DNA of 43,172 bases from Proteobacteria bacterium UBA6920 (GTDB lineage Bacteria; Pseudomonadota; Gammaproteobacteria; SG8-11): positions 6,467 to 49,638 of the forward strand of contig DKAS01000109.1 in the NCBI GenBank assembly GCA_002448875.1, written 5' to 3'. The position numbers and the translations under genes are program-made. This document shows positions 1 to 7,382 of this stretch, piece after piece. The notes beneath the pieces were generated by a model. It was not told the DNA's origin. It ran no database searches and saw only the letters and a program-made list of their open reading frames with translations. The first letter of the stretch is position 1, and each line of letters starts with the position of its first letter.

Positions 1-327
1 CGGTGCCGCCGGTGGTGAAATGGCGGCGGCGCTTGGCGCGGCGGGGCTCTTTGCCGGTGTTCCAGCCCTGGGTTCGGATTTTTCGCCCCCGGGGGTGTGG
101 GGCATCAGATGGCAGGCGATGCCGATTTTTTGCAGACGCGCCACATAGTTTTCCGCCGCCGTGCGCGGCAGATTTTTTTTAAACACGACGGGTTTGCCGC
201 TAAGCATCCGGCGCACCGTGTCTTCGCCGCACTTGAACAACGCCGCCGCGGCCTGAATCACGGCCTCCGCGGGGAAGCCCTCCCTGATCCTGCCGGTAAA
301 GATAACGTTGTAGCTTGAGTTTTCCAT
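1..327 (-). CDS. N-terminal part of an uncharacterised protein (runs off left edge)
   Basis: Reading leftward from the ATG at 327, an open frame of 109 codons reaches the window edge without a stop, so only the N-terminus is visible. It begins MENSSYNVIFTGRI and holds a small alpha/beta domain of about 75 residues (GFPAEAVIQAAAALF, LSGKPVVFKKNL, AAENYVARLQKIGIAC), followed by a Pro/Ala-rich linker (from about residue 76). I recognise this as the short N-terminal domain found ahead of varied C-terminal membrane domains in gammaproteobacteria. That is memory of the family, not a search. The C-terminal partner, which would define the function, lies outside the window. Confidence 0.7.
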   Translation of the reverse strand, partial: MENSSYNVIFTGRIREGFPAEAVIQAAAALFKCGEDTVRRMLSGKPVVFKKNLPRTAAENYVARLQKIGIACHLMPHTPGGEKSEPRAGTPAKSPAAPSAAAISPPAAP

Positions 328-500
328 GACCAGCCCATGATGATCGTGAGGCATTAATGGCGGTGGTGCTATGCTCGTATCGGATCTCAGCGTAGATCCT
401 ATAGGGTATTTGCCGTTTGGTCGTAGCTTCGCGCTTTCTCCGGAACCACTGGCCGGCGCAGCCGGGGGGCAGCGCAATGAATCGTATATCTACGAATCCC

Positions 501-529
501 CCGACCGGTCCTGCCAGTGACACTATAAA
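501..529 (+). promoter_or_regulatory. Possible sigma-70 promoter of the leader-pncA-pncB chain
   Basis: A -10-like TATAAA at 524-529 is preceded, 17 bases upstream, by CCGACC (501-506), which matches the -35 consensus at three central positions. It sits just ahead of the strong Shine-Dalgarno at 539-544. The weak -35 makes this a modest call. Confidence 0.35.
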
Positions 530-552
530 TCATAATGTTGGAGGAAAACGCG

Positions 553-645
553 ATGCATTGTGCAACTCCATCAAGCGCCATTTCTGCCTCAGGGTGCCGG
601 GGAGGGAAATGTCTGCGGCGGAAGCCTCATGGGAGGATGGATTGA
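553..645 (+). CDS. 30-residue leader ORF coupled to pncA
   Basis: A short frame of 30 codons plus stop starts at ATG 553 behind TTGGAGGAAAACGCG, one of the best ribosome binding sites in the window (GGAGGA, 539-544). Its TGA (643-645) shares its last base with the ATG of pncA (645), a TGATG junction typical of translational coupling. The peptide begins MHCATPSSAISASGC, has Cys at 3, 15 and 20 and a basic C-terminal half. I recognise no family. Either it is a real small gene or leader peptide that delivers ribosomes to pncA, or the good site reflects an older longer start of pncA. No frame links the two without a shift. Confidence 0.45.
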   Translation: MHCATPSSAISASGCRGGKCLRRKPHGRMD

Positions 646-1238
646 TGGCCCCGTTGCCAACTCATTCGGCCCTGCTGATCGTCGATGTGCAACGGGATTT
701 CCTGCCAGGGGGTGCGCTGGCGGTGCGCGGCGGCGACCAGGTGGTACCGGCGATCAATCGCTGTATTGCATTACTGCGGGCGCAGCGGGTGCCGGTATGG
801 GCAACACGGGACTGGCATCCCGTGGACCACTGTTCGTTTCAGGCGCAAGGCGGACCCTGGCCGGCGCATTGTGTGCGGGAAACACCGGGAGCCCGTTTCG
901 CCGCGGAGCTTTGCTTGCCGGCAAGGTGCCGCGTGGTCTCCAAGGGAACGCGACAGGACCAGGATGCTTATTCGGGTTTTGACGGTACCGATCTGCAGGC
1001 GCAGTTGCAGGCCGCGGATGTCAGCACGCTATATGTCGTTGGTCTGGCCACCGACTATTGCGTGCGCGCCACGGTGCTGGATGCGCTGCGGCTGGGTCTG
1101 TCCGCTATCGTACTGCGCGATGCCGTGCGCGCGGTGGATGTCCATCCTGGCGACGGGGAACGGGCGTTGGCGGAGATGCGGGCGGCCGGCGCCGGGTTTG
1201 CCAGCGTGGCGGAGCTGGAAAATGAATACGCCGCCTGA
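645..1238 (+). CDS. pncA: Nicotinamidase (nicotinamide deamidase)
   Basis: It hydrolyses nicotinamide to nicotinate and ammonia, the first step of Preiss-Handler NAD salvage, in the cytoplasm. The 197-residue protein has the family's complete site: catalytic Asp14 (LLIVDVQRDF), Lys100 (VVSKGTRQDQDAY) and Cys139 (GLATDYCVRAT), and metal ligands Asp56, His58 and His62 in RDWHPVDHCSF. ATG 645 was chosen because GGGAGG lies at 631-636 with normal spacing and the family N-terminus begins just before the Asp motif. In-frame starts further upstream (for example 609) would add residues not needed for the fold. It is followed by pncB with a 17-base overlap and preceded by the coupled leader ORF, so translation of all three is probably linked. 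Confidence 0.93.
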   Translation: MAPLPTHSALLIVDVQRDFLPGGALAVRGGDQVVPAINRCIALLRAQRVPVWATRDWHPVDHCSFQAQGGPWPAHCVRETPGARFAAELCLPARCRVVSKGTRQDQDAYSGFDGTDLQAQLQAADVSTLYVVGLATDYCVRATVLDALRLGLSAIVLRDAVRAVDVHPGDGERALAEMRAAGAGFASVAELENEYAA

Positions 1239-2604
1239 ATATCCCCTGGCCAGCCCGCTGCTTACCGACCTTTACCAGTTGACGATGTTGCAGGGGTACT
1301 TCAACCACAAGCTGCAGGCGCAGGCGGTATTCGAGTTTTTCGTACGCCAGCTGCCACCGTGTCGGCGTTTCCTGCTGGCCGCCGGTTTGCAGCAGGTGCT
1401 GGACTATATTCAGAACCTGCGCTTTTCCGCGGCGGATCTGCGCTGGCTGCGCGCTTCCGGCCGCTTCAGCGGCGAATTCATCGATGCACTTGCCGCCTGG
1501 TCATTCACCGGGGATGTGTATGCGATGGCCGAAGGCACGGTGTTTTTCGCTAACGAACCTATTCTGCGCGTGGTGGCGCCGTTGCCGCAGGCGCAGCTGC
1601 TAGAAAGCCGGATTATCAATATTCTGCAATATCAAACCCTGGTGGCGAGCAAAGCGGCGCGCGTGGTGCTGGCGGCACCGGATAAATTGCTGATCGATTT
1701 CGGATTGCGCCGCGCCCATGGCGCCGAGGCCGGATTGTACGCCGCTCGCGCCAGTTACCTGGCTGGTTTCGCCGGCAGCTCCACGGTGCTGGCCGAACCC
1801 GTTTTCGGTATTCCGGTCTACGGCACGATGGCGCATTCCTTCGTGCAGGCGCATACGCGCGAGCTCGACGCCTTTCGCCACTTCGCACAGACACAGGCGG
1901 ACAACGTGGTGCTGCTGATCGATACCTATGATACCGCCGCTGCCGCCCGCAAGGTGGTGACGCTGGCGGAGGAGTTGCGTCCCCGGGGTATCCAGATTCG
2001 CGCCGTGCGCATTGACAGCGGTAACCTGGCGGAGGAGGCAGCCAGGGTACGCGCAATTCTCGATGCCGGTGGTCTGGCTGAGATCAAGATTTTTTCCAGC
2101 GGCAATGTCGATGAGTATCTGATCGATAGATTGCAGGCAGTGCGCGCACCGATTGACGGCTATGGCGTCGGTACCCACATGGACACCTCCAGCGACGCCC
2201 CTTATCTCGATTGCGCCTACAAGCTGCAGGAGTACGCCGGTACGCCCCGGCGCAAGTATTCTCCCGGCAAGCTGACCTGGCCCGGCCGCAAACAGGTATT
2301 TCGCCGCTACGATGACCGCGGGGAAATAGTCGCCGATTGCCTTACGGTCGATGGCGATACGCAACCTGGTACGCCGTTGTTGACGCAGTACATGGCCGGT
2401 GGGCGTCCGCTGCGCGCCTGCGAATCGCTGGCAACTCTACGAACCCGGGCGCAGTGCCAATTGGCAACGTTGCCCGCCAATTTGCGTAGTCGATCGCCTG
2501 GTGCGTCCCTGACAGTGGATATCGCGCCGGCCCTGCGCACCGTCGCCCGGCAGACCGATGCCAGTTGCGCCGACCGTCCAGCACGAATCGTGGCGGATAC
2601 ATGA
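1222..2604 (+). CDS. pncB: Nicotinate phosphoribosyltransferase
   Basis: It joins nicotinate to PRPP, with ATP hydrolysis, to give nicotinate mononucleotide, the step after PncA in NAD salvage. The 460-residue protein carries family motifs in order: LLTDLYQLTMLQGYF near the N-terminus, FEFFVRQLP, FGLRRAHG, YGTMAHSFVQAH, IRAVRIDSGNL (phosphoribosyl binding) and GYGVGTHMDTS. The length fits the longer bacterial/eukaryotic-like class rather than the roughly 400-residue E. coli form. ATG 1222 lies inside the end of pncA (17-base overlap) with GGAGCTGGAA upstream. The frame stays open much further 5' but only over pncA in another frame. The last 50 residues look poorly conserved. Confidence 0.92.
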   Translation: MNTPPEYPLASPLLTDLYQLTMLQGYFNHKLQAQAVFEFFVRQLPPCRRFLLAAGLQQVLDYIQNLRFSAADLRWLRASGRFSGEFIDALAAWSFTGDVYAMAEGTVFFANEPILRVVAPLPQAQLLESRIINILQYQTLVASKAARVVLAAPDKLLIDFGLRRAHGAEAGLYAARASYLAGFAGSSTVLAEPVFGIPVYGTMAHSFVQAHTRELDAFRHFAQTQADNVVLLIDTYDTAAAARKVVTLAEELRPRGIQIRAVRIDSGNLAEEAARVRAILDAGGLAEIKIFSSGNVDEYLIDRLQAVRAPIDGYGVGTHMDTSSDAPYLDCAYKLQEYAGTPRRKYSPGKLTWPGRKQVFRRYDDRGEIVADCLTVDGDTQPGTPLLTQYMAGGRPLRACESLATLRTRAQCQLATLPANLRSRSPGASLTVDIAPALRTVARQTDASCADRPARIVADT

Positions 2605-2819
2605 TCCTGCGCGTGCTTTCCAAGGGGGGGTAAATGCCGTGGTGTGGTAATGCTAATTTCGTGCAATTCGTAAAATTACGCAGTGCTGGAATTCTTTATC
2701 ATTGAGCTTGGGTTTCTGAATTTGGGTTTGCTGTAACTGGGTGCTGCCGGTAACTGGGCCAGAGATGGTAATGAAAAAAGATGACAGACGGAATACATGG
2801 CACGGCAGGCGCTATTTTC

Positions 2820-2849
2820 TTGCCTCATCATGAGGCGCGCAACTATAAT
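2820..2849 (+). promoter_or_regulatory. Sigma-70 promoter with a palindrome between -35 and -10
   Basis: TATAAT (2844-2849) is a perfect -10, and TTGCCT (2820-2825) is a 4/6 -35 at 18-base spacing. A perfect inverted repeat, GCCTCA-TCA-TGAGGC (2822-2836), overlaps the -35 and the spacer, where a repressor would block RNA polymerase. Transcription would start near 2856, giving a leader of about 38 bases before ATG 2894. Confidence 0.6.
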
Positions 2850-2893
2850 TGCTGCCTATAAATGCAATCAATTCAAAGGGTGGAACCTCGCAG

Positions 2894-3802
2894 ATGTCTA
2901 CATTGAAAACATTTACGCTTGCCGGTCTGCTGTTTTTTTTCCACCACGGCGCGATTGCCGATCTCATTTTCAGTGCGCCGCCACGCGGCAGCGAAGCCGA
3001 AGAACGCAAGACCTACGAACCGCTGGTCAAGGCGATGAGCGAAGTCACCGGCGTTGCCATCAAGTATGTGCACCCGCGGGATTTCATCGAATACTCGGTA
3101 AATATGCAGAAGGGAAATTATGACATCGTATTTGATGGGCCGCATTTTTCCCAGTGGCGGGTCGCCAATCTCGACCACACCATCCTGGTCAATCTGCCGG
3201 AGAGCCTGCAGTTCTATGTGATCGTGCCGCGGGAGGCGCGCAATATCAAAACACTGCACGATCTGATTTATTCGACGGTCTGCGCGCAAATGACACCGCA
3301 GCTGGGCACTCTGCAGTTGCTGCAAAATTACGCCGAGCGTGCCGTCGAACCCGAGCTGCACCTGGTGCGCGGCGAGGAAAAAGTGATGGCGGATTTCACC
3401 GCGGGCAAATGCAAGGCAGCGGTGCTGCGCGACAAGCGATTTTACAAATTTACCGCGGACGAGCAGGCCGCCTACAGCGTTATCTATAAAACACAGATAG
3501 CGCCAAACGATGCGATTACAGTCAATCGCAAGCTCAACGAAGATCAGCGCAAGGCTTTGGTCAATCTGCTGACGAATCCCGCGGCGATGCAGGTTGCAGC
3601 ACCGGTATTTGAGCGATTCAGCCGCGATGCCGTCGCCTTCAAACGCGCCGAACCGGAAAAATTCAAAGGTCTGGATAAGCTTTTGCTTTTGTCTTTCGGC
3701 TGGGACGTGGCGAAGAGCAGTGCCGGCCGCGAGGCGGCTAAAGCGGAAATCGCCGGTGACAACGCCACGCCTTCGTTGGGCTTGAGCAGGGACAAACCCT
3801 GA
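2894..3802 (+). CDS. PhnD-like periplasmic phosphate/phosphonate-type binding protein
   Basis: This 302-residue exported protein starts with a signal peptide (MSTLKTFTLAGLLFFFHHGAIA, cleavage before D23). Its body resembles PhnD-type substrate-binding proteins of ABC transporters: FSAPPRGSEAEE, YEPLVKAMSEVTG, NYDIVFDGPHFSQWR, and a second lobe with a KCKAAVLRDKRFYK strand. In this family such proteins bind oxyanions such as phosphonate or phosphite, or serve as sensor modules. No ABC permease or ATPase lies next to it, so it may work with a remote transporter or as a sensor; the ligand is unknown. ATG 2894 gives the clean signal peptide; TTG 2849 falls within the promoter and is rejected. It has its own promoter (2820-2849). 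Confidence 0.75.
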   Translation: MSTLKTFTLAGLLFFFHHGAIADLIFSAPPRGSEAEERKTYEPLVKAMSEVTGVAIKYVHPRDFIEYSVNMQKGNYDIVFDGPHFSQWRVANLDHTILVNLPESLQFYVIVPREARNIKTLHDLIYSTVCAQMTPQLGTLQLLQNYAERAVEPELHLVRGEEKVMADFTAGKCKAAVLRDKRFYKFTADEQAAYSVIYKTQIAPNDAITVNRKLNEDQRKALVNLLTNPAAMQVAAPVFERFSRDAVAFKRAEPEKFKGLDKLLLLSFGWDVAKSSAGREAAKAEIAGDNATPSLGLSRDKP

Positions 3803-4156
3803 CCTGGTCTGTAACCGTGGGCGGCGCCTCGGTGGACGAGTCGCAGCCTGCTCGGCAAAACCCCTGTTCTGTGGCGCTCGGCGACTGAAGTCCCCGGGCG
3901 TTATGCTTTACCGAACCCAACGTCGCGGTCCTTTGTTCCGCTGGCCTCCCCGATATTGTAGACAATTCCGCATCTGCGACCCTGATGCTGCCTAAGGGGG
4001 GGCATTTCAATGTACTTTTCGCATGGAAAACGCCGTCGTGAAATTCATGTGCCGGCACAGGTTGCGGCTGGCCGGGAGATATCAGCCAATCGCCGATAGG
4101 ATGGAAGTTTTCCCGGCGCTATCATCTGCGGCCCGTGTTTCAGGAGGATGGAGTTT
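3803..4156. other. Intergenic stretch without a recognisable gene
   Basis: These 354 bases hold only short unsupported frames. I see no terminator with a U-tract after the binding-protein gene and no convincing promoter. The only clear signal is AGGAGG at 4142-4147, which serves the DsrC-like gene. Confidence 0.6.
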
Positions 4157-4498
4157 ATGCTCAGCCAGCACAGTCAGCATATACTGCGCAACCTGCAATT
4201 CGATGACGATGATCTGTTACTGGATCCGGCGCAGTGGTCTGAGGCGGTCGCGACCGCCATCGCCGAACGTGAGGGGGTCGGCCCGCTGGGGTTTGCCCAT
4301 TGGCAGGCTATCGCCGCGATCCGCGCGTACTATTTCAGGTTTCATGCGCCACCACCCATGAGCAAGATTTGCCGGGAGGATATCGCGCCGGCGTCCTGCG
4401 TGCAGGAGCTGTTTCATACTTGCCTCAAGGCGTGGAGAATCGCCGGCTTGCCCTATCCCGGTGAGGAAGCTAAATCCTATCTGAGTGCTACGCGCTAG
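4157..4498 (+). CDS. DsrC/TusE-like protein lacking the redox cysteines
   Basis: The 113-residue protein follows the DsrC/TusE fold: DPAQWSEAVATAIAEREGV, FAHWQAIAAIRAYYFRF and RIAGLPYP align with the conserved core. DsrC and TusE carry sulfur on a penultimate cysteine in a flexible C-terminal arm, and DsrC adds a second cysteine about ten residues earlier. Here the arm reads RIAGLPYPGEEAKSYLSATR and has neither; the second site is Trp93. Cys72, Cys81 and Cys89 lie elsewhere. It is therefore unlikely to be a sulfur carrier and more like the cysteine-less paralogues thought to be regulatory. The start is ATG 4157 because AGGAGG (4142-4147) directly abuts ATG 4148 but is ideally spaced for 4157. 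Confidence 0.75.
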   Translation: MLSQHSQHILRNLQFDDDDLLLDPAQWSEAVATAIAEREGVGPLGFAHWQAIAAIRAYYFRFHAPPPMSKICREDIAPASCVQELFHTCLKAWRIAGLPYPGEEAKSYLSATR

Positions 4499-4625
4499 CC
4501 GGCAGCGTTTTTCCGGCGGCGGCCACTCGTTCTGTGCCGGTGGGTTGCTGAATTCCAGTAACTATTCGGGTATGTTACACTTCTGGATGTAGGTTTTTTA
4601 TCCAATCGTGTGTTGCTATCCGGTT

Positions 4626-6062
4626 ATGGCCGAAAATTCCACTGGTTCAACGGTTCTGGTCGTCGATCTGGACGGTACGCTGATCAGAACCGATCTGCTA
4701 TACGAAAGTATTTTTGCTCTGCTCAAGAAGAATGTTCTGTGGATTTTTCTGCTTCCCGTCTGGTTGTGCAAAGGCAAGGCGGGTTTCAAGGCGGAGATTG
4801 CCGCGCGCGCGGATATCAATGTCGAAGTGCTGCCGTATAATGAAGAAATCGTTGCCTTGGTGCAGCAGGCAGTCGCCGGTGGACGCCAGGCGGTTCTTGC
4901 CACCGCCGCCAACATCAAGTACGCGCAACAAGTCGCGACGTTTCTCGGCTTATTTGCCCATGTGCTGGCATCTGATGACCGGGTAAATATGTCCGGGCGC
5001 CGCAAGTTGCATGCGATCAGGGAACTGCTCGCCGCCAGGCCTTTCGCGTATGCGGGGGATTCACCGAAAGATGTCGAGGTGTGGCAGGAGGCGGCAATGG
5101 CGTATGTCGTCAATCCGTCACCGCGCTTGCGCGCGCGTCTGCAGGCGGTGAAAAACCGGGAGTTCGTCGAGGCTGGCATCGCGGGTAGTGCCGTTGTCCG
5201 CTACCTGAAGGCCATCAGGCTGCACCAATGGTTGAAAAACAGTTTGCTGTTCGTGCCATTGCTCACGGCGCATGAGTGGTCTAATCCGGTGGCACTGCTG
5301 AACTGCGCGGCGGCGTTCCTTGCCATGGGGTTCTGTGCCTCCAGTATCTATATCGTCAACGATCTGCTGGATCTGGAAAGCGATCGCTGCCACTACGCCA
5401 AACGCACCCGGCCTTTCGCCGCGGGTACGATTTCGATGGCCAATGGCCTGCTTCTGCATGTCATGCTGTTGGCCGCGGGGCTGATTGTAGCCTGGCAGGT
5501 CAGTCTGCAGTTCCTGCAGATCGTCGGCGTCTATCTCGCCATTACCATGGCATACAGCCTGGTGTTGAAGCGCAAGCTGCTGATCGACACCATCGCTCTG
5601 GCAGGTCTCTACACCTTGCGTGTCATCGCCGGGGCGGTGGCCATCGGTGTCGAGGTTTCCTTCTGGCTGCTGGCATTTTCCATGTTCATGTTTCTGAGTC
5701 TAGCGCTGGTAAAGCGCTACACCGAGCTGGCGGACGTGGAGGCGGACAAGCTGCGGTCGATCAAGGGGCGGGCGTACAAGGCGCTGGATACCGGCAATGT
5801 ATTCAGCATGGGGGTGTCGTGCGGCTATATTTCGGTTCTGGTGCTGGCCTTGTTCATCAATGATCCCGATGTTGCCAGTCGTTACACCCATGCCAGGGTT
5901 CTGTGGTTGTTGTGCGTGCTCATTTTGTACTGGATCAGCAGAATATGGATGCTGGCAGGCCGCAATGAGGTGGATGACGATCCTATCGTTTTCGCGCTGA
6001 AAGACACGGGCAGCCGGTATGTGCTGGCGGCATGTATCGCCGTGGTTTTTCTGGCGCTGTAA
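4626..6062 (+). CDS. HAD phosphatase - UbiA prenyltransferase fusion
   Basis: This is a two-domain membrane protein of 478 residues. Residues 8-175 are a haloacid-dehalogenase hydrolase: VVDLDGTLIRTD (Asp14, Asp16), then ATAANIKYAQ and AGDSPKDVEVW (Asp145, Asp149). Residues 190-478 are a UbiA-type prenyltransferase with about eight membrane segments and the diphosphate-binding motif NDLLDLESDRCHYAKRTRP (Asp246, Asp249, Asp253). The closest family I know is decaprenyl-phosphate phosphoribosyltransferase, where the HAD part could dephosphorylate the polyprenyl-phosphoribose product; here that is inference. GTG 4608 is an alternative start. ATG 4626 gives a normal HAD N-terminus, but neither has a strong ribosome site. 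Confidence 0.82.
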   Translation: MAENSTGSTVLVVDLDGTLIRTDLLYESIFALLKKNVLWIFLLPVWLCKGKAGFKAEIAARADINVEVLPYNEEIVALVQQAVAGGRQAVLATAANIKYAQQVATFLGLFAHVLASDDRVNMSGRRKLHAIRELLAARPFAYAGDSPKDVEVWQEAAMAYVVNPSPRLRARLQAVKNREFVEAGIAGSAVVRYLKAIRLHQWLKNSLLFVPLLTAHEWSNPVALLNCAAAFLAMGFCASSIYIVNDLLDLESDRCHYAKRTRPFAAGTISMANGLLLHVMLLAAGLIVAWQVSLQFLQIVGVYLAITMAYSLVLKRKLLIDTIALAGLYTLRVIAGAVAIGVEVSFWLLAFSMFMFLSLALVKRYTELADVEADKLRSIKGRAYKALDTGNVFSMGVSCGYISVLVLALFINDPDVASRYTHARVLWLLCVLILYWISRIWMLAGRNEVDDDPIVFALKDTGSRYVLAACIAVVFLAL

Positions 6063-6288
6063 GCATGGCTCAAAAGCTGTTTGTTCCGCGTGCAGGTGCG
6101 GTCCTGATGTCATCGTGGGCGCAAATCAGCATGCCAGTTGTGAAGCGTTGGCCGCAGCCGTGAGGCCTGATCGCAGTGGATAAAACCGGAGCCGGGCAGA
6201 TGCCGGCCGTTGCCGCGAAGCGCCATGTCGTTGCCGGGTGCCGTGGAATGCGTGCGCCTGCGGGTGAGTCTGTTAAAAGGTAGGTGAG

Positions 6289-6762
6289 CTAAAAAGTAAG
6301 CGTTCGGCCTCGCCGAGCGAAACTCAGCGCCGATGCGAATCCTTGCACCGCAATGTCCGACCGCATGCGATTTTCGTCGCCAGGCAAGCCAGTATTCAAT
6401 GAACAACTGCCGTTAGGCAGGCTGCAGGTGGAGCAGGCGACGATGTTGCCGCCCAGGTCGGTGAACATTTCCACCAGCTCCCGTAAAGCCGGGAAGCCGC
6501 TGACGCGGACGTTATCGATATGCCGGTTATAGCTCCAGCGCACGCCGTCACCGACCAGGAATACAGACGTGGGGCTGTTCATCGCCAGCGATGAACAGGC
6601 TGCCGCGAACGCCAGGGTTGCGCGTTTGCCCGCGTCTTCATTACCGCTGATCAGCATGATGAGCAGCGATTGCGCGTCGGCGGCGTCGTCGAGTTGCGGA
6701 TATTGCTGGTAGTTGGCAGATGAAACGGGTGCTGCGATACGAGCCGGGGCGATGTCGTCCAT
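6289..6762 (-). CDS. DsrE-family protein with a CxxCx6C cluster
   Basis: The 157-residue soluble protein shows the DsrE/DsrF-like fold: SLLIMLISGNEDAGKRATLAFAAACSSL, then TSVFLVGDGVRW, and a long helix ALRELVEMFTDLGGNIVAC. Cysteines 110, 113 and 120 (CSTCSLPNGSC) lie where DsrE-type proteins place the persulfide-carrying cysteine, so sulfur binding is plausible. ATG 6762 follows GGAGAA at normal spacing; the frame remains open to 6849, but that extension is not family-like. It reads convergently to the HAD-UbiA gene. With the DsrC-like gene 1.8 kb away it hints at sulfur-relay chemistry, though the two are not in one operon. Confidence 0.75.
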   Translation of the reverse strand: MDDIAPARIAAPVSSANYQQYPQLDDAADAQSLLIMLISGNEDAGKRATLAFAAACSSLAMNSPTSVFLVGDGVRWSYNRHIDNVRVSGFPALRELVEMFTDLGGNIVACSTCSLPNGSCSLNTGLPGDENRMRSDIAVQGFASALSFARRGRTLTF

Positions 6763-7382
6763 GGGTGTTCTCCGCGAATTCAAGCTGTGTCGAAAATTCC
6801 ATTGTTTCAGAGCATAGACGATCCATCGGTTAAATACTACCTTCGGCAAATAGGCATCGCGGCCGCGGCAAGGTGATACGCGGCAGGATTGGTTTATGCT
6901 TTTATAGTCATATATTTGTTTGGTTATATCTTTATTCCAGAATGTAGCGGTAGTGCCCCATGGGGCTGCCGGAACAGAGATTTTTCCAATCAGCCCGGTG
7001 GCGACCGGCAGCGGTGTATGCAGAGCGTCGGTCGGTGGACGAATGCGCCGCGCGGGGGATGTTCCCAGGGGGGGCTCGCGTTGCCAGATCGTTGAGTTCG
7101 CCGTTGCAGGTTATGTAGTGCGGTCAAAGCAAGACTGCACGCCAGGGTGCCTTCGTTTAGATGGTTTGAAGTAACATGTTCGTGGCGGGTAAGAATCCGG
7201 TCTGGTCGCAGTGACGACGGCTTTTCCCCGGTGCATCGTTGTAAATCCGATACAACACTTGTCGATCCGGCACATGGACGAATTCGCAAATTGGTCTACA
7301 TTAACTTCTAAGAATTCGCGGCGCTGTAACAGGCGCATCAATCGTTTCAGCCACGCAGGACAGACCACAGGTAGGGAGCACC
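6763..7382. other. Divergent intergenic region, no gene seen
   Basis: These 620 bases separate the divergent DsrE-like gene from the phospholipase-like gene. The part around 6885-6945 is AT-rich. GAATTCGC occurs twice, near 7279 and 7313, flanking the promoter candidate at 7274-7302. Frames present are short and lack ribosome binding sites. Confidence 0.5.
7274..7302 (+). promoter_or_regulatory. Candidate promoter of the phospholipase-like gene, RpoS-like -10
   Basis: TACATT (7297-7302) in the context TCTACATTAA resembles the extended RpoS -10 (KCTAYRCTTAA). TGGACG lies 17 bases upstream (7274-7279) as a 4/6 -35. It is about 80 bases ahead of ATG 7383. Sigma preference is a guess from the -10 context. 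Confidence 0.35.

Noticed and set aside
685..1221. Long 5' extension of the pncB frame
   Set aside because: It overlaps pncA in another frame; NAPRTase homology begins at ATG 1222.
6065..6163. 32-codon frame after the HAD-UbiA gene
   Set aside because: No ribosome binding site and no family resemblance.
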